From NCBI RefSeq assembly GCF_901933205.1, contig NC_044573.1, positions 85,766,546-85,830,545 on the forward strand: DNA of 64,000 nt, written 5' to 3'. The position numbers were made by a program, and so were the translations under genes. The notes beneath the pieces were generated by a model. It saw only the letters and a program-made list of their open reading frames with translations, was not told where the DNA came from and did not search any database. Source of the stretch: Camarhynchus parvulus. Lineage: Eukaryota; Chordata; Aves; Passeriformes; Thraupidae. Positions 12,101 through 24,425 of this stretch are shown piece after piece. The number at the start of each line of letters is the position of its first letter. Position 1 is the first letter of the stretch.

Positions 12101-13631
12101 CTTCATTTTTAGAATTTTGGCTGTAATGAATGGCAATGGGCAGCATATTGCTCTGCTCCAAATATGATTTTAGCCGTCTGGGTCTCTACCTAGATGAAGC
12201 AGCTTGACCAATCCTTTTGTAATTCTGAAAATTTATTGATTTTATATATTAAATTAGATATGGCTTTTTCTAAAGCTGCCTGAACATTTGCATCCTAAAG
12301 GACTATTTGAGTATCTTTAAAATCTCAGTGAATATATTTAGACATAAGAAAATTTTCTCTTCCTTCACAGAACAACCACACTTCTCCCTCTTGGATAATT
12401 TAGGGCCTAAATATTTAGAGGAAAAAGGTGTACGATCTGAAAGCCATTTAGAGTCACCAAACTTCCCTATGGTAACAACTTGAAAATTAAGGATCTAGCA
12501 TAAACACAGTGATTCAGATAAAAAAAGAGGAAATTTAAACTGGTTGCATTGTCAGTGTAGAGACTGAGGAACCTATGAAAGACAAAAATTTCACAAACGT
12601 ACATCAAGAAAGATCTGAGATTAAGGGCTGAGTTTGAGAAGCATCTTTCCCTGGAGCTTAGGTGACTTAAGTTGGAAATACCCATTAGGCACCTGTATTC
12701 ATTCAAGCTTTTATGGGTGAAGTTAATTGGATAGAATTCCTTTCTTGCAGGTGAAGGGCAAACCAAGCTTCTGAATCACTTCTTTGCTGCTAGTCTTTGT
12801 CACTGACACCTCTCACTGACTTTTTGAAGTTCAGTCTGCGTTTCAGTCTGCATTGTAAAATATGAATATTTACTATGAATTCTTACATTCAGTTGCGGTA
12901 ACTATTTTGATTTCTGAATGTTCATGGTCCATGTTTTTGTCCAATGCCATTGGTTTATGTACAAACAATAGTCATCTGTAAGAAGGCATGAAATGACAAC
13001 TCACCCTCTAAAGGTGGCTGGCAACTGATCCTGAGAGCATGGCCACGGCCACATTGTCACATATTCAAAGTCATTAGCATTGATGACACATCTGACATCT
13101 TTTCATCTCTGTGTATACATACCCTCCTTGCTTCAGAACATTGTCTTTACACCTTTTATGTTCCAGAGATCAAATGCAGTTTTTACTATCCTATTGGACT
13201 GCATAGGAATGGGAACATATTTGCTGCTGCACAGGGTGGTATAGAGGCCAACAGCATTTTAAATTTAGGTATGCCTATTATCAGCAATATAAAGAGTTAA
13301 TGAAATAGACTTCAAAACAACAAAAACTAAGCACATAAATGCATTCTTATCTGACAATATAATTGGCTACAACCAAAGTGAAATTTTGCAAGTTATAACA
13401 AAATACTAATACAAATAACATGATTATATGCAGCCAAGGATCCCAATTTTGTCTTGCACCTTTTTCCCCAAGTGAAAATAAAGTTTTGGCTGTTGTTTTG
13501 TCTTCTTGCAGAAAAGAGAAGTCTCGTCTCTTGTTTTCCCCTTCTACCCACCAAACAGACAAATAGACACCTGTCTCTTCTCTGACTCCCACTGGATCCT
13601 GTCCTGAAATGAAAAGTTCTTCTTTCCTCAG
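9177..13631. other. Long non-coding stretch
   Basis: No recognised gene or mobile element. It holds an 11-12 base A run near 9212 and a (TA)6 run at 9680-9692. Overlapping open frames on both strands at 11708-12136 are under 90 codons and look like chance in a locally GC-richer part. 12828-12850 carries a short direct repeat, 'ttcagtctgc' twice. Confidence 0.45.
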
Positions 13632-13760
13632 ATTTCACAGCTGGCCAAGGATACAGACATTTTTCTCGTGAGGCTGCCTGACACCAATAGTTATGCCAAA
13701 GCAGCTGTTCAAACAGCAATTTTGTTGAAGAAAGGGCTTCAAGTGATTCTGACATCTAAG
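13632..13760 (+). other. Weak exon-like open stretch
   Basis: 129 bases that stay open in one frame (43 codons). They are preceded by a good acceptor-like site (pyrimidine-rich 'cttctttcctcag' ending at 13631) and followed by AAG|GT at 13760/13761. The donor is poor because it reads GTTGTG rather than GTRAGT. The frame is open from a stop at 13605 to a stop at about 13807. The translation has an even mix of residues but matches no family I know. The minus strand is open here too (13393-13755), which argues for a stop-poor region rather than an exon. Confidence 0.15.
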
Positions 13761-14636
13761 GTTGTGTCTTCTTCCATCATATATTTCTGTGCAGAGAAGG
13801 CTTGCTTCTGATGTGACTGACAGACTAAACAGGAGGCTTGAAAGTCTGTCTTACTTCTGCCCACTGTCCTGACCAGGCTGTCCCTTTTCAGCAGCACTGT
13901 TTTCCCGTGAAGTAACTCTTGCAGCCTCCTGCCCAGCACGGACACTAATCTGACTCCTCACACTTATGGGTTATTGATTTCTTTACTCTTTCTCTGAGTA
14001 TCAGCCTTGAATTTTCTCACCTTAGCCCTTACACCTCTGCTTTCTTCCAGGGCCATCCTATTGAGATGCTGCCTCTCCTCCTGCTACTCTTCTGCAGCTT
14101 CTCTTCTACTGAATATGCTGGGCTGTTCCTGGCATGAGACAATCCATCCCATCACTTTCTCTAGGGTTTTCCATAAAACTAGGTATGCATCTGTCACACC
14201 AAGGTAAACACACACTTCCCTCGTGCCTACCTGCCTTCCACAAATATATTTTTTCCAGAGAATCCATTCAGTATTTTTATAGTGGGATATTTTTTATGTT
14301 TTGGTTTGGGTTTTTTGTTTGGTTGTTTTTTCAGGGGGAGAACCCAACTCAGTTAAATTGTCCTACTGTATATTACACTGCTGACAAAACCTAAATATGC
14401 CACACAGCCACCTCTTTTCTGTGGTTGTCTTACTCAGAGTACATCTCCAGCAGACCTCTTGGACTAGAACATTCTACACAATATGATGTCTTCTTTTGAT
14501 GCTTCTCTTGTAAATTTCCCACAAATTCTGAAAGCTTTCTAGCTTCTTCTTAAGGTATTCCAAAGATAAGGAGCTTTCTGAAAACAAAACTCCCTTACTG
14601 AACCAGTGTACTGGGGAAGAAGATAATTGCAGGATC
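13761..14636. other. Non-coding, pyrimidine-rich in part
   Basis: The plus strand is rich in C and T between about 13990 and 14240. A T/G-rich run lies at about 14290-14336. No gene or known repeat was recognised. Confidence 0.4.
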
Positions 14637-14687
14637 ATAGTCTGATTTATTTCAGACTATGGAATAGTCTGATTTATTTCAGACTAC
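14637..14687 (+). repeat. Tandemly duplicated hairpin
   Basis: Two 24-base units, identical at 23 positions, with a 27-base period (14637-14660 and 14664-14687). Each unit is itself an inverted repeat: ATAGTCTG, an 8-base loop ATTTATTT, then CAGACTAT (CAGACTAC in the second). The arms therefore alternate four times and can pair in several ways. The near identity of the copies suggests a recent duplication. Confidence 0.9.
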
Positions 14688-17600
14688 TGTGGCTCAATCC
14701 CATTTCATGTAACAAACAGAAAGCAAAAATTATCTGAAGGCACAAATTACAAATTGGACCACGTGAGATGAGTTTCTATCTCATTCATAATTGTTCAGTG
14801 TTTATGCATATTGAGGTTAGGTCAGTGCCATGTAAATGTAGCCCAGATTTTATTAATGAGGGATGAGTAAACAATTCCTCACTGCCCCTTTCACTGCTTG
14901 CATTAAGGTCCAATGAAAAGGTAACACAGATAGAAATCCACATAGAGAGAGCACAGAAGAAATACTAAATCATCATGCACAAGATTAATGATTGAAAGGG
15001 TAATTTTAACATAGACATTAATTTATTTTTGAGCATTTTACCCTGCAATCATTAAGGTTGGTTGATACTTATTTTTATATCAAATCCACAAGAAACATTT
15101 TCCTACTTCTTTTACTTCATGCACATACAGTAAAATACCTTGTAAGCATTTTGTTTTAGGGTTAAAAGATAGTTTTAAAATTGTAAAATCCTCCATGAAT
15201 TATCCATGTTGTCATAGAAAAAAAGAATGTACCTAGAAAGTCATGTTGAAAGTATATTTGTTGTGAGGTATTAAAATAGCTTTAAGATTTAGAAAGTGAA
15301 CAATTTTTAAAACTTAAAGTAAAATAAAAATACTTTTATCTATCTCAGACATTTACACATAGATCACTTTCCCCCATGTTTTGCTTTGTTCTTTTTTCCT
15401 GAGAATGTAAAGCTCCAACTACAAACAGATATAATGTCTATATTTCCATATATTGCATATGTATTGGTGTAGATTTATTATTTTAAAACAACTTCATTCC
15501 CTTTTACCTGACTAAAATCGAAGCTATTTCGTGTCATTTTTTGGAAATGACATATGTAGAATTTTTAGAAACCAATAATATATGCTTATATTTTGTCCTG
15601 AATTGCAGTCTTGCGCAGAAGAATTAAAAAAAAAATCTTATTTTTGCCTTCAGTCTTAGGAACAAATTAATATACACCTTCAAAGCAATGCTAACAAAAT
15701 TACTAGATAATAAGAAAAGTTAAACTCTCAGACAGAGTTAAAGAGTTGAAGAGAGGTTATATGAAAATATGACTGTAAAACAAGTGTGACATTAAGAGAG
15801 TTTGATTTGGACAAAGAGTTTCCAGACAAAAGGCACATGAATCTATAGCAACATTACTTGGGAACACTTTTGTCATCTAGTGATTGAAATTAACGGAGGC
15901 ATTAATCTCATAGATAAAGTTAATTAACTAATATGAGAAGCTTATGTAGTTATATTTGTAGATGAGGTTTGCCAAAAAATCATAAACCAAATTATTTCAT
16001 AAAAAGCCTGATCAAATGCCCACTAAAACCCATAGGAATCTTTCCTATGATTCAGTGAGCTTTCTTCCAGTCTTGTAACAAAACATCAAAGCATTCATAG
16101 AGAATAATTGCTGTTACCAGAATATTTTTAATTTGAGTTTTTATTAGGCAGAAGTTTTACATGATGGGCTGAGTCTGACAATAACAGCTCATCTGTTGAC
16201 TGGCACAGCAGTTTTTTGAGAAAAGTTCCCAGTTATGCCAGGACATTGGTACTGCTACCACTGACTCACCTGCACCCACTAGTGTGACACTACTGTCCTT
16301 GGCTCTGAGGAACATGTGATAACAAAGACTTCAATAGCTGCCTGGTTAATTTTCTATACTAAATGCATTGCTCACCCTTATTTGTGTTTGGAGATTCAGC
16401 TCTTACCACAAGAAATCCATACTTAAGGAACTCCTGCTTGTCCTGCGTAGATATTAGCGCTGGATCACAATTAGTGGAGCTTGTATACAAAGATGATTGA
16501 AAGTTAATATAAAAGTATAGGGTACTGACACTAAATAAGATATCCTGCAAAAGAAAAATAAAATCAACTGGCACTTAAAAAATAGCTAGATAGCACTACA
16601 ATCTTGATGTTTTGCTTTGTCTGATTTATTAAATTGTCATTAGGGACAAAAAGTCATTCAATAAGTCAATGCAACTGATGTGTGCAGCTGAGCCTGGAAA
16701 ACTAAAGTAAATTAATTAATCCACTCTTTGTTAGTTTCACTACTTATTAACATGTTGGCTTTTTCTTTTGGTAAAAACAAAACCTCTGCTTCTTCATAGG
16801 TGAGCAAAAATAAGTCTAAAACTGTAATTACTTACATTGCTATCAATTGCTTCTTGTTTTTTATTCAGTATCAACAAGATATTTCAATTTTGTTTCAGTT
16901 TGACCTTAACAGAATTGTTCTTACAACTCTGCAATTTCTCTTCCACCTAGGTTTCTTGGACAACCTAATTTGTTTCAGTACATTTCTTACACATATTTTT
17001 GATATTTTCAGCTAAAAAATCAGACCACCTAGTAAATGTAAATAACCAGTCATCACTGAAAAACCTTTTCCCTCCATGTTGAACATTCCTGGATGTATTT
17101 GCTCTGTACTGTAGCTCAAGTATCACCATTTTGCCTGTGCTGTCAGGCAATTGAAAAGAGTGCAGATCTGCACATTGTTTCCCTCAATTTTGCCATTTTC
17201 ATGTTTGTTTTTCTGATTTTCTCATTACAGATCAACCTCTATTAGCCTGCACCAATGAAAGCAATATTGTTTACTGTTCACAGTCTTGTCTTTCTGCTTA
17301 TCTAAAATTTATTCACACCAACAGATGTGTCAAAACTAGGCTTTTTACCTCCAACAAATTTCTGGCACTTCCACAAAAGCTAGACTGCTTTCCTAAACAG
17401 TTTTCCAGGGCAAAAGAGGCCTATCTTAATCCCAGGATTATTCCAGTTGTTCTAAATATCCAAGCAGACACTGTAAAAATCTAAATGGGAACATCCAAAC
17501 TTTAGTTTTATAATAATTTCATACAACATCAACACAAATTTGAGAACCAATATTAGCTGGTAAGAATAAGAACTTTCTATTATGGTCAAAATCAATTAAA

Positions 17601-18495
17601 ATCTTCCTGGGTTCAGTGTTTCCTGTAGAATTTGCAGTTTTGTGTATTATACTCCCTCTTACAGGAGGGAAGAAAAAAACCAGCAGCATAAGTTACAGAA
17701 TTAGGCTAAGTGTGGTGTAAACCTCAAATAGCAACATCTCAAAAAGTAGTCAGTAGAGAAATATAATATTCATAGGAAAAATTCATTGGTTTGAAGAGAA
17801 GGTTAAATGATCCCTATACATGTGTCCTTCTCACCCTCTCACTCCTTATTCTTTTAATTTAGAGACAATACTGAGATGCTGAAAACATTTCCAGCAATAG
17901 AAATCACAGTTTATAAATATTTCACACAACCCGATGATTATACTTGATTAATTAGTTTTCAAGGAGCAAGTTGAAAACCATGAAAACATCAACAAACCTC
18001 TCTGAATAAATTCTCAAAGAGAGCATCTGTAAGCAGAAATCTCTTTTATAGCAAAGGTAGTACAAATTGCCAAGGCCACCCACCTCTAATACATGGGCTC
18101 AAATACCAAGGAAAATTTTTCATGCTTATTTTACATTATAAAAGATCTGTATATACTCCAAGAGAAAAAACAAGATACCTATACCATAGTGCAAATATGA
18201 AAAATCAGCATTTTGGGGGATGAATCTTAATTTTAATTCTGATTTTTTTAAATACCATCTGCTACATAATGAGACACATCTCCTGTCTTAAACTGATATC
18301 TGAAATCTCTTAACACTACTCCATATGGATGATAACTATTGGTTAGAAATTAGTGTTTTCCCATACTTGTCAGGATCATTCAATATCCAATGATCAATTA
18401 ATGTGAAAGTCCAGGAGATAATAAAGTTGATGTTAGACTCCAAGCCAAAGGTGTAAGTGATCATTTTCTCTTGCTTCAAATAGTAATATAAAATT
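14688..18495. other. Long AT-rich non-coding stretch
   Basis: No gene, RNA gene or repeat family recognised in about 3.8 kb. Open frames do not exceed about 70 codons. It looks like unique, slowly decaying intergenic or intronic DNA. Confidence 0.5.
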
Positions 18496-18660
18496 GTCCA
18501 TGGAAGTTGTGAGTGCCCCTTCTCTGGCAGTGTTCAAGGCCAACTTGGATGGTGCTCTCTCAGCTACCTAGCCTGGTGAAAATTACCCCTGCCCATGACA
18601 GAGGGGTTGGAACCAGGTGGTCATTAAGGTTCCTTCCAACACAAGCCATTCTATGAATCT
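18496..18660 (+). mobile_element. CR1 LINE fragment, 3' end
   Basis: The last ~165 bases of CR1 in sense: 'cagtgttcaaggccaacttg' then 'gatggtgctctctcagctac' (compare the usual 'gatggggctttgagcaacct'), 'cccctgcccatgacagaggg', 'gttggaaccaggtggtcatt', 'aaggttccttccaacacaag', 'ccattctatgaatct'. Clear family assignment. Confidence 0.9.
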
Positions 18661-20650
18661 TTGGAAATAAAAACAATATTGAGTTTACAATATTGGTTCT
18701 GCTGTTAGGAAATTAGTTTAAATTAGGCTTAATGTATATGCACATGCTGTATGCACTTCAATTGGTAATCTTTGATTCTTTATAGGAAAGGCTAAGGATT
18801 CCACAAGTTTGAAAATAAAATACAATTTCAAGATACTATTTTTGTATTCCCATCAATACAGGAAGAGCAGCACAGAAAGCAGGATCTTCAACTGCACTCG
18901 ATTAAAGATTCAGCTTTCTAACTGAAAGAAAATAGTAAAAGAGTACTAAACCCATTTTATTCTACTGCAGATTAAGAACTACACCCTTTTCTAATTAATG
19001 CATTAAATAAGTTTTAAATTTGCTAACACTAGAGTTAATTTAGTTAATAGGGAGAAAAAGGAAGATGTAACACTTTGCAGTACATACATGCATGTAAAAT
19101 CCTTATTTTATTTTTAAGAAGGAAAAATTCTGCTGTGGGAGCAAAGTACTTGCTAGTTTACATAACAGTTCAAATATGGGGACAATATTCTTAAGAGAGA
19201 GTGCTCTGCATCTCTGATGAACCCGGGTACTTCAGAAGTACAGTTACTTCTCTTGCAACAGTATTTTATTCTTCCCCAGCTAATTCATGGAAGTAAGTAG
19301 ACAGCTATCTTTAAAACCAGAGGGAATTATTTTTAACAGAAAGAATGCCAAAAACATTGCCAAAGCACATGCGTAGTTTCTGTCCTATTTCTTTGTCAAA
19401 ACAGGCAACATTCAATAATAATAAGCTAGATTTCATTAAATGTAATTACTTATTCGTGTTTGAGTATATCCTCTCAGATAACAATACCACTGTGCCTACC
19501 AATAAAAATAATCATTGCTCAAGTTGCAATGCACTCATCTCAGATGTTCCAGCAAGTCACAACACGATCTTCTACTCTCCAAGGCTGTAATCTGTAGTTA
19601 TCCCTGTGCAACTGCTGCCTGTTGCACATCCTGTGTAAATTATCTATTTGGATTTTCTATCACTGTTAGAATTCTACTTCCTTACTTGAGGCCAGCTTTT
19701 CATCCTTTGTTATCTAAATGGCTTCTGTCTCAGCGTGGCTATAGTACCATGGGAATATGTCAAGAACAAGAGCAAAAAACAGAAGGAAAGGGTGCCTAAG
19801 CATCAGCAAAAAAAGGGGTTGGAGTGCCAGAACTGATAAAACGCAATCAGAGAAAAGCAAGAAAGAGCTGATGGGAAAGGTGTTCCAAATAGCAAAATTT
19901 CTAGTCACATATCTGGTTCATTATTCTTTCATTACTAAAGGCTTTATTATTCTCTGGGATCATAGTGTAGGCAGGAGGAAAAGACATCAAACAAAGCCTA
20001 AAACATAAGCTGAAGAGTCAGCAGTGTAGTGGTTGAAAATAACTTTCTATCTCTTCTCATCAGCCACCAATGCAAAACCCTTCCAGTGGACATTAAAAAA
20101 ACATGTAAGAGATTCACCAAATCCTACACTTTCTCTCAATTCATGTAAAAAAACACACCAAGATTTCAAGGGCAGATGCAAGGAATTTTTCAAATGTACT
20201 TATGAAGGGGTTTAATGGATAGAATTCTGCCTTGAAGTATCAAAGTATATCTCTATTACAATGTATTTTATGTACTGTGTAGATATACGCAGTAATGTTA
20301 AAATCTAGATTTACTTTTACAAAGTTGAATAAAATAAATTCTGTCAATTAATATCATATTAAAAGGAAGAAAAACTTTTCTTTTTACTCAACTTGCTTTT
20401 GCTGCATTTTCCTCATTCTGAAATCTTTTTTTTTCCTTGTATTTTGAGAATGTAAACTGGGACATCCTACAATCCTGTAATCCCAGTCTCCTTGGTCTCT
20501 CCTCGGATGGAAGCCTTTCCATGTCTCTATCTTAGCTCACACTTGAACTCTTCATGTGACAATTTGATCTAAACTAGGTTACCATGCCAACCTTCTCAAT
20601 ACTAACCTCTTCAAGAAACCACAGGAAAAAATGCCAAATAATAAGGGGCA
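18661..20650. other. Non-coding stretch
   Basis: AT-rich with no recognised element. Four overlapping open frames of 60-94 codons between 19345 and 20215 lie on both strands and show no domain or codon pattern. They are taken as chance. Confidence 0.45.
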
Positions 20651-20699
20651 GCTGTTATAAAATAACAGCAATGTTTTAAAATGCTACCACCTGGTGGTA
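20651..20699. promoter_or_regulatory. Paired palindromes, one CTCF-like
   Basis: Two inverted repeats lie 15 bases apart. At 20651-20669 GCTGTTAT and ATAACAGC flank AAA. At 20685-20699 TACCACC and GGTGGTA flank a single T. Read on the minus strand the second gives CCACCAGGTGG, which fits the core of the known CTCF consensus CCASYAGRKGG, though the following C is T. Binding is an inference. Confidence 0.3.
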
Positions 20700-21369
20700 A
20701 CTGAGTAGCAAATCCTTGACATATACTAAAAAAAGATGACCACATGCTGCCTCAGACTAAATACAAATTAAAACCTTACAGAGGTGCAAACTGGTGAGCA
20801 GGACTGAACCGGTTTGCACGATGTTATACCTACAGCACCTTGCTACTGCACTCAAGAGAGGAAACATAGAGTCCCAATGATGTATGATCTAGTGGTAAAT
20901 GTTTTGCAGTTTTGTGCTCTTCAGTTCACATTCACATCTCTGGATAGGAAATCAAAACTGAAGCCTCCTAAACAAGATGACTACAAAGGGTTTGGTGCTT
21001 GATATTGAATAATTAGGGTATTTGTCCCAGTACAGAGGGGGAAAAAAGAGACAAAAGAAGAAGAAAGGCTTATTTTCTGCAAATGTAATCATACTGACTT
21101 CAGCAGAGGTGCTGGCACAGGAAAACTCTATTCAGAGCTCCCTTTGTTGACTGCATTATATAACATGATATGCATTAATCAGTAGCTAAGATAATGTAAA
21201 GGGGAAAAATGTGTGCTTCTACAAATATCCAGTGGTAGCTTTTAAAATCTTTACAGTTGCTACTTTAAGGTAATGAAATCCCTATTCTCTGGGCAAGGAA
21301 ACCAAGAACATTGATGTTCTTCCATAAACTCAGCTAGAAAAAATAAAAACTTTTATCACAGACGCCATG

Positions 21370-21477
21370 GACCTGGGCCTGATCTCACACTGAGTCAGTA
21401 TAAGGTTGACTCTGCTGGCTTCAGCTGAATTATTTCTGATTTGTATTGGACTGAGATTAAAACAAAGTCTTCCTCCA
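21370..21477. repeat. Decayed old amniote interspersed repeat
   Basis: Resembles a widespread sauropsid repeat whose body is 'ggcctgatctcac...' followed by 'tggcttcagctgaattattt' and 'ctgatttgtattggactgag'. I recognise the pattern from bird and reptile genomes but cannot name it in a library. It is strongly diverged. See the similar blocks near 24265 and 46133. Confidence 0.45.
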
Positions 21478-21535
21478 GGTCTAATTAATTGTATTTTCAT
21501 TTTTTATTTGCGCCTGAATTAGCAGTGGACAGTTG

Positions 21536-21547
21536 ATGCATATGCAT
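21536..21547. promoter_or_regulatory. MORE-type POU palindrome
   Basis: Exact ATGCATATGCAT, the published MORE sequence on which two Oct (POU) proteins bind as a dimer. A canonical octamer ATTTGCAT lies 147 bases downstream at 21694-21701. Occupancy is an inference. A 12-mer match can occur by chance in AT-rich DNA. Confidence 0.35.
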
Positions 21548-21693
21548 GAATATTTCCCTGCTGACTGGGATGATAGAAGCATATGTGCACTTCACACAGT
21601 GCTGTGTGTCAGGGTACCTGGAGAATATGGTTTTACTTGGTACAGACAGATCATAAGGGAGGATACCCACAGGTATGAGAAAAATGCCTGATA

Positions 21694-21701
21694 ATTTGCA
21701 T
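21694..21701 (-). promoter_or_regulatory. Octamer motif
   Basis: ATTTGCAT, the complement of the POU octamer ATGCAAAT. It lies in a moderately GC-rich block that looks less decayed than its flanks. Function is inferred only. Confidence 0.25.
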
Positions 21702-24264
21702 AAGCAGCTGGCAGTAGGCTCAGAGGGCCAAAAGCTCTCACCACAACTGCAGATCACCATCACATTGCTCTGCCTGTGCTTTTGAATGGCTTCTGTACAT
21801 AAATATCTTTCATTACAGTTTCTTTTTCTGCCTTTCAGTTTATTGTTATGCTTATAGATGAATGTTCCAGCTCTTCACCTGTCCTCAGAAATAGGAAGCT
21901 CTTCTCTATATGCAAAAGCTTCTGTTTTTTTAAGGACATGGAGCTCTGTTTTATATACCCTAGTACATTCAGTTTTCTAATCCAGAATTGCTGTGTTGTT
22001 TGACAGATGCATAATAGCCAGAAATGCATGGTAAAGTTGAAAAAGAGAATAACATTTGCTGCAGTACAATATTTCATGTAAAAAACTATACAGTTGCAAA
22101 TTTCCTGTATTATTTCCTATACTTATGATAGCATATAACTGTGATATCTATTTGCACTTACATTTTATGATGATCATTGCAGAAATTGACTACTGTGAAG
22201 CAGAATAGCTTGTTCAAATAAATAAGGAAACCCTTATTTAAAAATAAGAAGACTCTTGCCTTTTTTTCCAGAATAAGGACAGGATTTTAGACACTCTTTT
22301 ATGTCTGTCTAATTTGTTCTGGTCCATGTCACTTAAAATGAAACGAGAATGGTAGTATCATACACAAAAGCAATAAATCCCTTCAATTATTTAAGCCATG
22401 GTCAGGCTGAGTATTTGGTTGGGGCTGAAATGGATGGTGATTTGCACATCATTTCAAGTAGCTGCTACTAAGAGCATGTTAGTAACCAAAAACATTTTTC
22501 AGATTTTGTGGGGTGGGGGGCTTTGCTCATATTTGTGAGGAGTGGTTAAGAAATGAGAATTAGATTTTTTGACAATGTCAGTTCTTTCTGGACCCCTAGT
22601 TGTTACTGATGTTTATTTATACCGGCAACATAATAGGGCATTTCTTTTGAACACTTACTTTTCTGCAGAAAATCACACAATATTAAATATACTTAATATT
22701 GTCAGCTTGCCCCTTTTGTAAACCTGAGTATTGACCCAGCTTTCTCTCAGGTGACAGTCTGGTAGTGCCTTAAGAGCCTTGCTGAGTAACTAAGATAGTG
22801 ATGGATTGGAAAACAAAACCATTTCAGTTACCCCCTACACACACACACACATTTCAACCATTAAAGTTAGATTAGGTATTTTCAGTTTGAAGTCTGGCTG
22901 GTAAAAGGTCTGATTGCCCAGCATTTTGTCAATGCCCATAAAGCAGAAGGAAGTGTGTGTCGGGGGAGAGGAAAGAAATTACTGATGGGAGCTGCTGGTT
23001 CAGTCAGAAATCAGGAACTACTAGATAAGTGTAGTGTGATTAAAATCAAGATAACATGGCTGGCACTAATAAACAAGATCCTCAAGAGGGACAATCTAAA
23101 GCAGTGTAAAGAGCAAGGGAGACAAAAAAAAAGATGAAGGAGAAAAGAATGCCACAACTTCAGCAAAAAAAAAAAAAGGCAGGATGTTACATTTCTATTA
23201 GAATTCCATGAACAAGGGAAATTACTTCACAAACAGTGATATACACATAGTTCTAGATAAATCTGTGACAGCCATGTGATGTGGGAAAAAAAGAATTTGC
23301 AAACAACACAGTTTTCTCAAACAGGGAAGGGCTTAAGCAGAAATTAGGTCAGAGCGCCAAACGAGTGGTTGGGAGAATCAAGGGCATGCTAAAGCAGATG
23401 AAAATCAGAAAGAAAATTTAGGCTGCAAAGTGAAAATCTGGAACTAAAAAAGGCAGACACCAAATACAACTTCAATCCTTAATAAAAGCAAAGCCAGAAA
23501 TCAGCCAAGGGTACATCTAGACCATTATAAAAATGGAGTATAATACAAAATGTAGTAAAAAGCTCTTTAAAAGGGTGTTCTAGAGGATGAAGGAGGCTAT
23601 TCCAATAATAGACATGTCTGTATGTAATATTTTCAAATGTTTCAGAGGCAGAAGGATAGTTGCACCTTCATTGCATACGGAATGAGACATCATAATGCAG
23701 AAAAGCTATACAGTGAATTTTATTAAAAAATTGAAAAGAGGAACTAAAGTGTTAGCTGCATAGTTAGAACAGTATAGATCTTGGCTTCACGAGCAAGCTG
23801 AAGAGATTTAGTAAAGAAAATAATAAATAAAGCAACTTATTGAGGACTCAGACAAGTACCAGATAGAATTTTCATACCTAATTTTTCAAGGAAGTAAATG
23901 TCAAATGCTGTATCTAAACCAGTCCTTAGCCTCCAACACATATTGTTTTATAGAATGATTGTGTAACTATCTTTTTAAACAGTGTTTTTCAGCAAAGAAT
24001 ATATTTGTCTTGATTTATCAGCCTATTGCTTTGAACCAGATCTAGTGAAAGTAAGCAGGTCATAAGTGAGACGACAATTTAGAATAGTGACTTAATCTTC
24101 AAAGAAATTAACCCCAGGGATTTCTATAAAATAAAACAAACAAGGTCCTGAAGGTGAAAATTCTATGGTCGGCCCCACAAAGAATGAGGTCCTATTATAT
24201 TGCAGTCTATGACTCTCAGCAGTTGTGACAAACAATCAGCCAAGTAGCCTTGAAATTGTAAGCA
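21702..24264. other. Non-coding stretch with small simple repeats
   Basis: Contains (AC)7.5 at 22837-22851 and an A run near 23165-23177. The region 22950-23500 is purine-rich on the plus strand. No gene or named mobile element was recognised. Confidence 0.45.
22837..22851 (+). repeat. (AC)n microsatellite
   Basis: 15 bases of perfect AC dinucleotide repeat. Short and probably stable. Confidence 0.9.
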
Positions 24265-24425
24265 ACGTGGCCAGACTGATCCTCAGTATATCTCCATTTA
24301 TTTGGAGGAATTTGTATCCCAGACAACTGTTGTTTTGAGTCTAATTCAAACCTGATGTAAGCACCTTCAACTCCCTTGATATCAGTGCAATATGACCAGC
24401 TTAACTTAGGAGGCCTGGATTTGCC
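24265..24425. repeat. Possible decayed amniote repeat
   Basis: Blocks such as 'gactgatcctcagtatatct' and 'cctgatgtaagcacc' recall the same old sauropsid repeat family as 21370. Two opposite open frames of 64 and 82 codons across it (24216-24570) are best explained as chance within this element. Divergence is high, so this is tentative. Confidence 0.3.
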
